Positions 1-6,536 of a DNA stretch of 9,442 nt are shown piece after piece. Below the pieces are notes generated by a model. It made no database searches. It saw only the letters and a program-made list of their open reading frames with translations, and was not told where the DNA came from. This DNA comes from an uncultured Bacilli bacterium (lineage in GTDB: Bacteria > Bacillota_I > Bacilli_A > RF39 > UBA660), in contig CANQZL010000048.1 of the NCBI GenBank assembly GCA_947628325.1, forward strand, positions 1-9,442, given 5' to 3'. Numbering within the stretch: the stretch's first letter is position 1; every line of letters begins with the position of its first letter. A program made the translations under genes and the position numbers.

Positions 1-56
1 TTCCTTAAAATTTGGGAACTTATTCTATAAATTATATTTCCTTCTTATTTTGGGAA
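1..56. repeat. Imperfect TTCCC/AAGGAA direct repeat, about 37-38 bases apart
   Basis: Read on the minus strand, two similar blocks occur: TTCCCAAATTTTAAGGAA (18-1) and TTCCCAAAATAAGAAGGAA (56-38). Each has TTCC/GGAA arms around an A/T core, so each is also a weak dyad. A minus-strand TATAAT lies between them at 36-31, and an AAGGAA lies at the very edge (6-1). One reading is a promoter with flanking operator-like sites and a ribosome binding site for a minus-strand gene starting just beyond the left edge. No good -35 box is visible, so chance similarity in AT-rich DNA is possible. Confidence 0.3.
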
Positions 57-82
57 TTTCTAATTTAATTCAATATTTAATA

Positions 83-107
83 ACATTAAATAAATCTTTT
101 TTAATGT
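83..107. repeat. Small AT-rich inverted repeat
   Basis: The arms ACATTAAA (83-90) and TTTAATGT (100-107) are exact reverse complements. The nine bases between them can extend the stem by three more A-T pairs with one bulge. No T-run follows on either strand, so it is not a typical intrinsic terminator. It lies downstream of the terminator of the 148-3720 operon, in otherwise featureless DNA. Its function is unknown and it may be compositional. Confidence 0.3.
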
Positions 108-114
108 ACAATTT

Positions 115-141
115 AAAAACCTCATAATTAAATGAGGCTTT
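115..141 (-). terminator. Intrinsic terminator of the two-gene operon 148-3720
   Basis: On the minus strand, AAAGCCTCAT (141-132) pairs with ATGAGGTTTT (125-116), with one G-U pair, around a six-base TTAATT loop, and ends in a T-run. It begins 7 bases after the TAA of the 128-residue gene. It is the only G/C-rich hairpin nearby and has the standard stem plus U-tract form. Confidence 0.8.
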
Positions 142-147
142 ATAATA

Positions 148-534
148 TTATTCTTTTACTTTTGGCAAATCTAAATCTTCTTCTTTTTCTTTACTTTCTT
201 TTTTATTACTACTTTCTTTATTTGATTCATTTTTTATTGAATCAAATCTTTTATTAAATAAATATATAAATGTCAAAATAGCCGCTATAGCACCAATAAG
301 GCTAAACAACCAAGTATAAATTAACCCAAATATTCCACCCATATTAATAAATATACTTAAAAGATTACGTATTAAATCTTGAACAAGTCCAATAGGTATA
401 TAAACAAAAGCAGCAAGTATAACTAGGCATATTAAAATAATAGTATTTATAAATAATTCTTTAAAATCAACCTTCATTAAGTAATTAACATAATCTTTTA
501 AAGTCTTCCAAAATTTCTTTAACATTTCTTTCAT
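148..534 (-). CDS. Small two-helix membrane protein with charged C-terminal tail, unknown function
   Basis: This 128-residue protein is not recognised as a known family. It has a basic amphipathic N-terminus (1-25), a hydrophobic helix at about 26-50, an amphipathic stretch at 51-65 (QDLIRNLLSIFINMG), a second hydrophobic helix at about 67-93, and a Lys/Glu/Ser-rich tail from 94 to the end. Two membrane helices with both ends cytoplasmic is the simplest topology. It is the second gene of an operon with the large 547-3720 gene. Its AGGAGA ribosome binding site follows directly after that gene's TAA, and only 12 bases separate the two reading frames, so translation is probably coupled. Start: ATG at 534, 6 bases after AGGAGA; an ATG at codon 4 is less well placed. 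A membrane anchor or partner for the upstream protein is an inference from context only. Confidence 0.75.
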   Translation of the reverse strand: MKEMLKKFWKTLKDYVNYLMKVDFKELFINTIILICLVILAAFVYIPIGLVQDLIRNLLSIFINMGGIFGLIYTWLFSLIGAIAAILTFIYLFNKRFDSIKNESNKESSNKKESKEKEEDLDLPKVKE

Positions 535-549
535 ATTTATTCTCCTTTA
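535..549 (-). promoter_or_regulatory. Stop codon/ribosome binding site junction coupling two genes
   Basis: On the minus strand the TAA ending the 1057-residue gene (549-547) is followed immediately by AGGAGA (546-541), six A/T bases and then the ATG at 534. A ribosome finishing the upstream gene stops on top of the next ribosome binding site, the usual arrangement for coupled expression of two partners. Confidence 0.7.
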
Positions 550-3500
550 CTTACTTTCATTAGTTACTTTTAAGTCTTGAGAAGTTTCATTTTGTTTATT
601 TAATTGTTGTTTATCTTCTTTAACTACTTGAGTACTAGTATTATCTTTTTTTATTACATTAGTTTGAGGAGCAGGTTGCTTCACCTCATTACTAACAGTT
701 TTAGTTTCAGTAGAAACATTACTTGAAACTTTTTTAGTAGTTTCTTCATTCTTTGTCGATACATTATTTACTATCCCAGAATTATTAGTTTGTTTAACAT
801 TTTCAACTTTAGTAATAGTATTACCCGATGTATTATTTGAACTTTTTGTTTCAGTACTAATATTTGCTTTTGGATTAGTAGTAGATTTTAATAATGGTTC
901 TTTTACTTGACTATTATTTACTTCATTATTATGAACTATATTTTTAGAATTATCTTTAACAATAGTACCTTTAGTATTCACATCACTTTTTAACGATTTT
1001 TCAGGTTCTTTTTTTTCAGAATTATTAGTTTCTCCTGACACTTTACTAATAGTAGATGATGTAGTTACATTAGTTTTACTATCTTTATTAGGCAAGGTTT
1101 GACTTTGAACTGGTTTCTGTGGACTACTTACTTTTATATTATTAACATTTCCCACCGTTGCTTTTAAACCACTTGGTTTATTATCTTCTTTTTTAACAGT
1201 TTCTTGTCCTTTAGAACTATCAGTATTTACTACACTACTTTGTTCTTTTATATTTTTTTCAGGACTTACTTTCTTATCTACACTATTTTCATTTTTAACA
1301 GTAGAACTAACTATAGCATCAATACTTTCCTCTTTTGACGTATCAGTTTTAGTAACATCTGGTTTACTATTTATTTCTACTTTATTATTTTCAGTACTAA
1401 CATTTGTTGAACTTACAGGTTTCTCTACTTTAACTACTCCACTTTCATTTTTCACATTTCCCGTAGTTACTTTCTTATCAGTACTATTCTCATTCTTAAT
1501 AGTAGAACTAACAACAGCATCAATACTATCTTCTTTCGTTGTATCAGTTTTAGTAACATCTTGTGTAGTACTTACTTGTGTAGTATTTACTTCTGATTTA
1601 TTATCTTCAGTACCAGCATTTGTTGAACTTACTGAAGCCTCTACTTTAGTTTCGCTTTTTACATTTTCAGTACTTAATTCTTTATTAGTACTATCTTCAA
1701 CATAAACAGCATTAACTACATTATCAATACTTTCTTCTTTTGTTGTATCTGTTTTAGTAACCTCTTGTGTAGTATTTACTTCTATCCTATTATCTTCAGT
1801 ATTACTAATCTCTGTTGAATTAATAGGTGATACTACTACTGAATCTTCTGTTTCATTTTTTTGTAAAATATTACTTACAAAAGAGTATTTACAAAATGTT
1901 ACCTTAGAACCTAATTTTATATCATCAACATAAGATGTATTTTCTATAGTTTTAGGTTCACTATAATATCTTGCAACATTTACTTTATTTGTATTTATAT
2001 TAATTAAAACATCTGATGATTCAATTAATAAATCAAAATTTATCATTTCTTTTATAGACATAGCTGGTGATGCATTTTTGGTATAAATATCTCCTAAATC
2101 AAAATAATAAGGAGAATAAAGAACTGGGGTTTTTTCTTTTAATAAAACAAGTCCTATCATATTTTTATTTTCTATTGCTTCAACCAATAAGCTATTCAAA
2201 TCATTTGACACTAAATTAAACTTTTTATTTTTAACATCATCTATATTATTAATAGTTAAATACATATTAACATCACTATTAACTATCATTTTATTATTTA
2301 TATTTTTTAACTTAACTAATTCCTTTATTAAAGATGATATAAATGTTTCAAATGTTTCAAAATTATAATTAGCAAATATAGTTTGTTTTATATTACTATT
2401 TAAAGGATCATCTATTCTCTTTTTTACACTATCATAACATTCAGATTTTATCTTTGAAAAACTTTTTAATTTACTAATTATTTTTATAATTTCTTTTATA
2501 TCCTTAGTTTCAAAGTTTTCTATTTCTAAAATAGCATTACATATTTTTCTATATTTATGATTATTAATTAATACTAAAATACTTTGTTCATCAGTTCCTA
2601 ATTTATCTCTATACTGAACAGATAAATCAGCAGCTACTTCATTTAAAGGTAACTTAAATTTATTTAGTAAAGATTTATCTGCTCCTTTAGCATATTTTAA
2701 TGCTAAATCATCATAATTAGTGTTTTGAAACGCTTCCCTTAAATAATTAGTTAAATAAAATGGATTAAGTTTTTCAAAAACAGAGTACTTTTTACCAACA
2801 TCTTCTAGCTTTTCTGAAATAAAACTTTCATCTATTGTATTACTAACTGCTTCGCAATCTTTGTTAATCTTTCTAAAATTAGACATTAAGTCTACACCAA
2901 ACAATGACTTTAAATTTTCATTTAAATCTTTCATATATTCTAACTTTCGATTAACAATTTTTAATTCATTACGGACATCCGTTTCTTCTTTCAAAGCTGA
3001 ATAATATCTAGGATTAGATTCCAAACTCATATTTAATTCCCAAACTTCTCTTAAAAAATCTTTAGCTTCTTCCAAAGAAGGAGGATTTACTTTATAGACA
3101 TTATATTTATCTTTTATAGTTACTTCCATTGCTTCATTTACCCCACCACTATCAGGAACAACAGGCAATAACTTTAAACTTCTTTCTACATCAAATTTAT
3201 TATATATATCAACTTCTTTTTGTAAGTCAAAATACTTTTGTCTTAAAGTATTCTTAAGTGTAATCAAACTCGTCAAATATAGTATCTGACGTTTTTTTAT
3301 TTCATTATATATATCTAATAACTCACCAGCTTCTGTTAAAATGCGCGTAGTTTCATCCATTTCTTCCTTTTTATTTTGACGATATACATAATTATTAATG
3401 TCTTCTAATTCACCATCTAACAACAATTTTTCATTGTATAAATATAAAACTCTAGGTATTAAAGATTCATAATTATCAAGAACAATACGTATATTAAAAT

Positions 3501-3720
3501 TTTTACCATTCTCCTTAACCCAACTATATTCTTTTAAAAACTTCTCAAAAGACTCTAAATCATCAAATACTTTTATTCTTTCTAAAGAACCATATTCTTC
3601 ATCATTATATAAATAACATATTCCAATAGATTCTTCACTTTTATATATGTAAGGGTGTACTGATGTAGAACTAAACCCATACTTTTTTAAAAGTTCTAAT
3701 ACTGTATCAAAATCTAGCAT
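547..3720 (-). CDS. Large cytosolic-type protein with long disordered Ser/Thr/Asn/Lys tail, unknown function
   Basis: This 1057-residue protein is not recognised. It has no signal peptide, membrane segment or LPXTG anchor, so it is probably cytoplasmic. Residues 1-620 look folded: a mixed region at 1-115, charged helices with coiled-coil character at about 120-175 and 240-275, helical segments to about 475, and a more beta-like part at 476-615. Residues 621-1057 are low complexity, rich in T, S, N, K, E and V, with almost no aromatic residues and no cysteine. This part is probably disordered and contains three tandem degenerate repeats (about 638-831). The start is well fixed: GGGAGGG (3733-3727) lies six bases before the ATG, with a TGATATAAT extended -10 upstream. 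It is the first gene of an operon with the small membrane protein at 148-534. It resembles a scaffold or adhesin-like protein, but no function can be claimed. Confidence 0.85.
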   Translation of the reverse strand: MLDFDTVLELLKKYGFSSTSVHPYIYKSEESIGICYLYNDEEYGSLERIKVFDDLESFEKFLKEYSWVKENGKNFNIRIVLDNYESLIPRVLYLYNEKLLLDGELEDINNYVYRQNKKEEMDETTRILTEAGELLDIYNEIKKRQILYLTSLITLKNTLRQKYFDLQKEVDIYNKFDVERSLKLLPVVPDSGGVNEAMEVTIKDKYNVYKVNPPSLEEAKDFLREVWELNMSLESNPRYYSALKEETDVRNELKIVNRKLEYMKDLNENLKSLFGVDLMSNFRKINKDCEAVSNTIDESFISEKLEDVGKKYSVFEKLNPFYLTNYLREAFQNTNYDDLALKYAKGADKSLLNKFKLPLNEVAADLSVQYRDKLGTDEQSILVLINNHKYRKICNAILEIENFETKDIKEIIKIISKLKSFSKIKSECYDSVKKRIDDPLNSNIKQTIFANYNFETFETFISSLIKELVKLKNINNKMIVNSDVNMYLTINNIDDVKNKKFNLVSNDLNSLLVEAIENKNMIGLVLLKEKTPVLYSPYYFDLGDIYTKNASPAMSIKEMINFDLLIESSDVLININTNKVNVARYYSEPKTIENTSYVDDIKLGSKVTFCKYSFVSNILQKNETEDSVVVSPINSTEISNTEDNRIEVNTTQEVTKTDTTKEESIDNVVNAVYVEDSTNKELSTENVKSETKVEASVSSTNAGTEDNKSEVNTTQVSTTQDVTKTDTTKEDSIDAVVSSTIKNENSTDKKVTTGNVKNESGVVKVEKPVSSTNVSTENNKVEINSKPDVTKTDTSKEESIDAIVSSTVKNENSVDKKVSPEKNIKEQSSVVNTDSSKGQETVKKEDNKPSGLKATVGNVNNIKVSSPQKPVQSQTLPNKDSKTNVTTSSTISKVSGETNNSEKKEPEKSLKSDVNTKGTIVKDNSKNIVHNNEVNNSQVKEPLLKSTTNPKANISTETKSSNNTSGNTITKVENVKQTNNSGIVNNVSTKNEETTKKVSSNVSTETKTVSNEVKQPAPQTNVIKKDNTSTQVVKEDKQQLNKQNETSQDLKVTNESK
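1228..1809 (-). repeat. Three tandem degenerate protein repeats in the disordered tail
   Basis: Three units of about 63-72 residues are visible in residues 638-831 of the 1057-residue protein. The anchor VTKTDT recurs at residues 654, 722 and 789. It is followed each time by T/S-K-E-E/D-S-I-D, and in units 2 and 3 by A-I/V-V-S-S-T-I/V-K-N-E-N-S. It is preceded by TEDN, TEDN and TENN. Units 2 and 3 are much closer to each other, also in DNA (compare about 1300-1362 with 1499-1563), than either is to unit 1, so the last duplication is the more recent. Confidence 0.8.
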
Positions 3721-3726
3721 AACACA

Positions 3727-3756
3727 CCCTCCCTATTATTTGTCTTTATTATATCA
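3727..3756 (-). promoter_or_regulatory. Extended -10 promoter and strong ribosome binding site of the 547-3720 gene
   Basis: On the minus strand TGATATAAT (3756-3748) is a perfect extended -10 element (TGn plus TATAAT). No good -35 lies at normal spacing, which an extended -10 tolerates. The predicted start point near 3741 gives a leader of about 20 bases holding GGGAGGG (3733-3727), one of the strongest ribosome binding sites in the window. Confidence 0.6.
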
Positions 3757-3782
3757 CATAAAAATATATAAAAGATAACTTA

Positions 3783-3828
3783 TTGATAAAATTATTTACA
3801 TTGTTGTATAATATTTTAAGAAACGAGG
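3783..3828 (+). promoter_or_regulatory. Sigma-A type promoter and ribosome binding site of the DUF308-like gene
   Basis: TTGATA (3783-3788) and TATAAT (3807-3812) are separated by 18 bases. GAGG (3825-3828) sits 7 bases before the ATG at 3836. The leader would be only about 17 bases. This promoter is back to back with that of the 547-3720 operon within 115 bases, so one regulator could act on both. Confidence 0.6.
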
Positions 3829-3835
3829 TTTAAAA

Positions 3836-4513
3836 ATGGAAATAAAAATAAAATCATACTCTTCAGAGTCTTCACTAATTAATTCAATTATCTTTTTCAT
3901 ACTAGGAGCAATTTTATTTACTAGTGCAGAAAAAGTAATAAAAATAGTATCAATTATTTTCGGTATATTACTTGTCTTAATAGCTATTTTTAACATTATA
4001 AATTTTTATTTAACATATAAAAACGAAAATAAAGAAACAAATAGATTTTCTCTAATATTTGGAATATTTTGTTTAGCCTTATCAGTCGTATTTATTTTCT
4101 TTTCAAATATAGTGGAACATTTTATAAGATATATTATTGGAGCTTGGATTTTATTCAGTGGTATAATGCGTCTTATAAATGTTTTATCATATAATACTAA
4201 AAATCATAAATTTCTTCCTTTATTAATAGTTTCTATATTATTAATGCTAGTAGGTATATATACAATTGTAGTAGGAGATATTATTCTTTCTACTGTTGGT
4301 ATAATTATGATGATATATGCTGCAATAGAAATAGCTGGATTTATTTTCTATAGAAAAGGTTCTACTGAATCAGAAGAACCAGCTCCTGGAACTACAACTT
4401 TAATAGTAAATGAAGAATTATTACAAGAAAATACTGATGAAGATAATAATAAATCAATAAAAGATGTTAAAAACGTTAAAGAAAAAAAGAAAAAATCTAA
4501 AAAAAATAAGTAA
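3836..4513 (+). CDS. HdeD/DUF308-like six-helix membrane protein
   Basis: This 225-residue protein is the only plus-strand gene in the window. Six hydrophobic helices fall at about 13-30, 34-58, 71-90, 96-117, 125-145 and 149-172. They are arranged as three helix pairs with glycine-containing motifs (FILGAILF, IIGAWILFSGIMRLINVL, GIIMMIYAAIEIAGFIFY), the pattern of the HdeD/DUF308 family of small integral membrane proteins. In enterobacteria HdeD is linked to acid resistance; in low-GC bacteria the role is unknown. Residues 173-225 form a hydrophilic cytoplasmic tail ending in a Lys-rich run. The start is supported by a GAGG site and a good promoter. The last codons and the TAA lie inside a bidirectional terminator. 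The family call rests on topology and motif style, so it is moderate. Confidence 0.65.
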   Translation: MEIKIKSYSSESSLINSIIFFILGAILFTSAEKVIKIVSIIFGILLVLIAIFNIINFYLTYKNENKETNRFSLIFGIFCLALSVVFIFFSNIVEHFIRYIIGAWILFSGIMRLINVLSYNTKNHKFLPLLIVSILLMLVGIYTIVVGDIILSTVGIIMMIYAAIEIAGFIFYRKGSTESEEPAPGTTTLIVNEELLQENTDEDNNKSIKDVKNVKEKKKKSKKNK

Positions 4514-4538
4514 TCATTTAAAAATTACTTATTTTTTT
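4501..4538. terminator. Bidirectional terminator shared by two convergent genes
   Basis: AAAAAATAAGTAAT (4501-4514) and ATTACTTATTTTTT (4524-4537) are exact reverse complements around a nine-base loop, giving a 14-pair stem with a T-run on the 3' side of each strand. The TAA of the plus-strand gene (4511-4513) and the TAA of the minus-strand gene (4531-4529) both lie within the stem. The A/T runs also encode the terminal lysines of both proteins. Confidence 0.85.
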
Positions 4539-5116
4539 GTCCATTTATACTCAGAAATTAAAATATCTTTATCATATCCTGAAGCATCTATAAAATTATT
4601 TAAATCTTTTAAAGCTAATTGAATAATACTTATATATGAGTTAGAATCAAGTTCATTTTCTTCCATATCAACGCACTTTTCAAATTCTCCTAATATATTA
4701 TCTTTTGTATGACAAACATAATTGTTATTTTTATAACCAGCTATTGCACTAGCCGAAGTTTTAAATGTTATTTCATCCTCACTAGAAGATACATGTTTAA
4801 AAAGTAAAACAAAGCCATTGGTTCTTTCAATAAATTCAAAGCCATTATTATATCTAATAAAATTTGAAGTAGAGTTATCACTTTTTAAGACACATTGCCC
4901 ACCTGATTTATGTATCATTTCACAATTGTAGCCACTATTTTCTAAAGCCTTTCTCAAGTAGTCAAAATTAACATTATCATCAACAGGATCCCTTTGTAGA
5001 GAAATTATTAATATAACTACTGTAATTGCAATAACTCCAATTACAAAATAAACTATCTTTTCAACAAAAGCTATTCTTCGAGCTCGTCCATAAAATCTTA
5101 TTGTCTTATTATCCAT
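4529..5116 (-). CDS. Single-pass membrane protein with four-cysteine external domain, unknown function
   Basis: This 195-residue protein is not recognised. A short basic N-terminus (RFYGRARRIAFVEK, 7-20) precedes one strong hydrophobic helix at about 20-41. The positive residues before the helix imply N-inside topology, so residues 42-195 face outward. The outer domain has exactly four cysteines (65, 75, 135, 148), spaced as two pairs, which suggests disulphides. Start: ATG at 5116, 8 bases after GGGAG (5129-5125), with an own promoter at 5143-5172. It converges with the DUF308-like gene and shares its terminator. No clear terminator separates it from gmk upstream, so some read-through is possible. 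Confidence 0.75.
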   Translation of the reverse strand: MDNKTIRFYGRARRIAFVEKIVYFVIGVIAITVVILIISLQRDPVDDNVNFDYLRKALENSGYNCEMIHKSGGQCVLKSDNSTSNFIRYNNGFEFIERTNGFVLLFKHVSSSEDEITFKTSASAIAGYKNNNYVCHTKDNILGEFEKCVDMEENELDSNSYISIIQLALKDLNNFIDASGYDKDILISEYKWTKK

Positions 5117-5142
5117 CTAGCCATCTCCCACTTTATAATAAT

Positions 5143-5172
5143 ATAATAACACAATAATCTATTTAATGTAAA
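5143..5172 (-). promoter_or_regulatory. Promoter of the 195-residue membrane protein gene
   Basis: On the minus strand TTTACA (5172-5167) and TATTAT (5148-5143) are 18 bases apart, and a TG one base before the -10 makes it an extended -10. The start point would be near 5136, with GGGAG (5129-5125) shortly downstream. Confidence 0.5.
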
Positions 5173-5216
5173 AAGATTTACCTTTAAACTATTATTTTAT
5201 ATTCAAAATCCTAATA

Positions 5217-5894
5217 TTATATAGTTACATCCTCGTTAATAAAATCTTTATCATCCATTAGTAACTCATGTATTTCCTCTTCTTCATTATTTAAATACAC
5301 TTCTTCTATTCTATCTACTCGACACTTTTCAGCTTTTATTATAGCTTCTACTTTTTCAATAGCTTCATCTAACTTATCATTTACTACTACATAATTATAT
5401 TTAGTAACCTCATTTATTTCTTTATATGCAGTATGAAATCTCTCTAATATTTTTTCTTTTGTTTCTGTTCCACGTTTTTTTAAACGTCTTACCATTTCCT
5501 TAAGAGAAGGTGGCATAATAAAGATAAACAAAGCTTCTGGAATCAACTTCTTAATATTATTAGCTCCTTCTATTTCTATTTCTAAAATAACATCAATACC
5601 ACTATTTAACTTTTCTCCTATAAATTCTTTTGGCGTTCCATAATAATTACCTGCATAATTTGTATATTCTAAGAAATATCCTTCTTCTATCTTTTTTTCA
5701 AATTCTTCCCTTGTTACAAAATTATATGTCTTTCCTGGTATATCATTTGACCTAGGAGCTCTTGAAGTTGTTGATACAGAAAGCCATCTAGTTTTACTAT
5801 CATTTTTTAATAATCCTTCTATAACACTACCTTTTCCACATCCACTAGGTGCTGAAATAACTATTAAGACACCTCTTTCTTTTTGTTTAATCAT
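5217..5894 (-). CDS. gmk: Guanylate kinase
   Basis: It phosphorylates GMP (and dGMP) to GDP with ATP in the cytoplasm, an essential step in guanine nucleotide synthesis and salvage. The nucleotide-binding loop is SAPSGCGKGS (14-23). The GMP-binding region follows, with STTSRAPR (41-48), YNFVTREEF (57-65) and the NYYGTPKE motif (83-90). LEIEIEGANNIKK (104-116) corresponds to the family's L-D-I/V-D-xx-G-A strand. The lid region has MPPS...RLKKRGTE (127-144), and a VVND motif lies at 170-173. Length is 225, slightly longer than the usual 190-210, because of an acidic tail after about residue 200. The ATG at 5894 is preceded by AAGGAGG (5907-5901) at six bases. Its start overlaps the end of def by 8 bases, so the two are one operon. 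The rpoZ gene that often follows gmk is absent. Confidence 0.95.
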   Translation of the reverse strand: MIKQKERGVLIVISAPSGCGKGSVIEGLLKNDSKTRWLSVSTTSRAPRSNDIPGKTYNFVTREEFEKKIEEGYFLEYTNYAGNYYGTPKEFIGEKLNSGIDVILEIEIEGANNIKKLIPEALFIFIMPPSLKEMVRRLKKRGTETKEKILERFHTAYKEINEVTKYNYVVVNDKLDEAIEKVEAIIKAEKCRVDRIEEVYLNNEEEEIHELLMDDKDFINEDVTI

Positions 5895-6477
5895 TATATT
5901 CCTCCTTATAATTATTTAAAAGATATACAAAATCACCAGTTTTAGAAATAATATCATAACCATGAGTTTCTCTAAATATTTTTCTTTCTTCCGAAGGCAT
6001 TACCTTTAATTGTAATGCTTTATCAATATGCAATATTCCATCTAAATGATCATATTCATGAGAAAAAACAGTAGTAGGAAACCCTTTAAAAGTTTTTTGA
6101 TGTTTCTTTCCCTTAATATCTTGATATTTAACTAATATTTTATATGGTCTTAAAACTAATCCCATATTATCTAGACAACTCACACAAACTTCCCAATATT
6201 TAGTTAATCCTTCTTGTTTAATAATAATTGGATTAATTAAAATTGTTTTTTCATTTCTTTTTATATCATAAATATTATCAAGATCAGTATTTTTTAAATA
6301 AATAATCCTTTTATCTATACCTAATTGAATAGCTGCCATAGCTAGTACTTCATTATCAGTACAATATTCTTCTAATACTTTTATATCTTCTTTTAAATTT
6401 TCTTTTTCCAAATTAACCTTTTTACTTTTTTTTCTTAACCATTCCATATCATTTTCAATAGTTTTAATTTGTACCAT
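5887..6477 (-). CDS. def: Peptide deformylase, divergent motifs
   Basis: It removes the formyl group from the N-terminal methionine of new proteins, using a bound metal ion. I choose the ATG at 6477 (196 residues). A longer frame reaches a TTG at 6510, but that has no ribosome binding site, would begin within the upstream gene's terminator U-tract, and lies upstream of the predicted transcription start. The ATG has GAGAG seven bases ahead and gives a normal N-terminus (MVQIKTIENDMEWLRKKS). Metal ligands are Cys98 in EVCVS (motif II) and His140 and His144 in HEYDHLDG (motif III), with catalytic Glu141. Motif I reads VLAMAAIQ (44-51), keeping the key Gln51 but replacing both usual glycines, and motif II is EVCVS instead of EGCLS. 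It overlaps gmk by 8 bases. fmt and priA, frequent neighbours of def, are absent. Confidence 0.88.
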   Translation of the reverse strand: MVQIKTIENDMEWLRKKSKKVNLEKENLKEDIKVLEEYCTDNEVLAMAAIQLGIDKRIIYLKNTDLDNIYDIKRNEKTILINPIIIKQEGLTKYWEVCVSCLDNMGLVLRPYKILVKYQDIKGKKHQKTFKGFPTTVFSHEYDHLDGILHIDKALQLKVMPSEERKIFRETHGYDIISKTGDFVYLLNNYKEEYND

Positions 6478-6499
6478 TTTATCACTCTCAGTTTCTAAT

Positions 6500-6528
6500 A
6501 GTATAATCAAAAAAAGATAATATTTCTA
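6500..6528 (-). promoter_or_regulatory. Possible promoter of def-gmk inside the upstream terminator
   Basis: On the minus strand TATACT (6505-6500) is a fair -10, and TAGAAA (6528-6523) is a weak -35 at 17 bases that falls in the loop region of the preceding terminator. A start point near 6493 would leave a 15-base leader before the ATG at 6477. No better candidate lies between the upstream terminator and def. Confidence 0.35.
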
Positions 6529-6536
6529 CTATCTTT
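6509..6536 (-). terminator. Intrinsic terminator with GAAA loop after the 235-residue gene
   Basis: On the minus strand AAAGATAGTA (6536-6527) pairs with TATTATCTTT (6522-6513), including one G-U, closing a GAAA tetraloop and followed by a T-run to 6509. The TAA stop of the upstream gene (6537-6535) overlaps the base of the stem. Confidence 0.75.

Noticed and set aside
1228..1809. DNA repeats as a CRISPR or tandem noncoding array
   Set aside because: They keep one open reading frame, vary in length by whole codons and are conserved at protein level, so they are coding repeats.
3796..3996. A 66-codon minus-strand open frame
   Set aside because: It lies antisense within the promoter and start of the well-supported DUF308-like gene, has no ribosome binding site of note, and resembles the complement of a hydrophobic coding sequence.
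5168..5181. Hairpin GTAAA-AAGA-TTTAC between gmk and the 195-residue gene as a gmk terminator
   Set aside because: The stem has only five A/T-rich pairs, has no T-run after it on the minus strand, and overlaps the -35 box of the next gene.
5822..5854. Guanylate kinase nucleotide-binding loop with GKG-S in place of the textbook GKS/T
   Set aside because: A glycine after the P-loop lysine followed by S/T is common in guanylate kinases of Clostridia and relatives, so it is not a defect.
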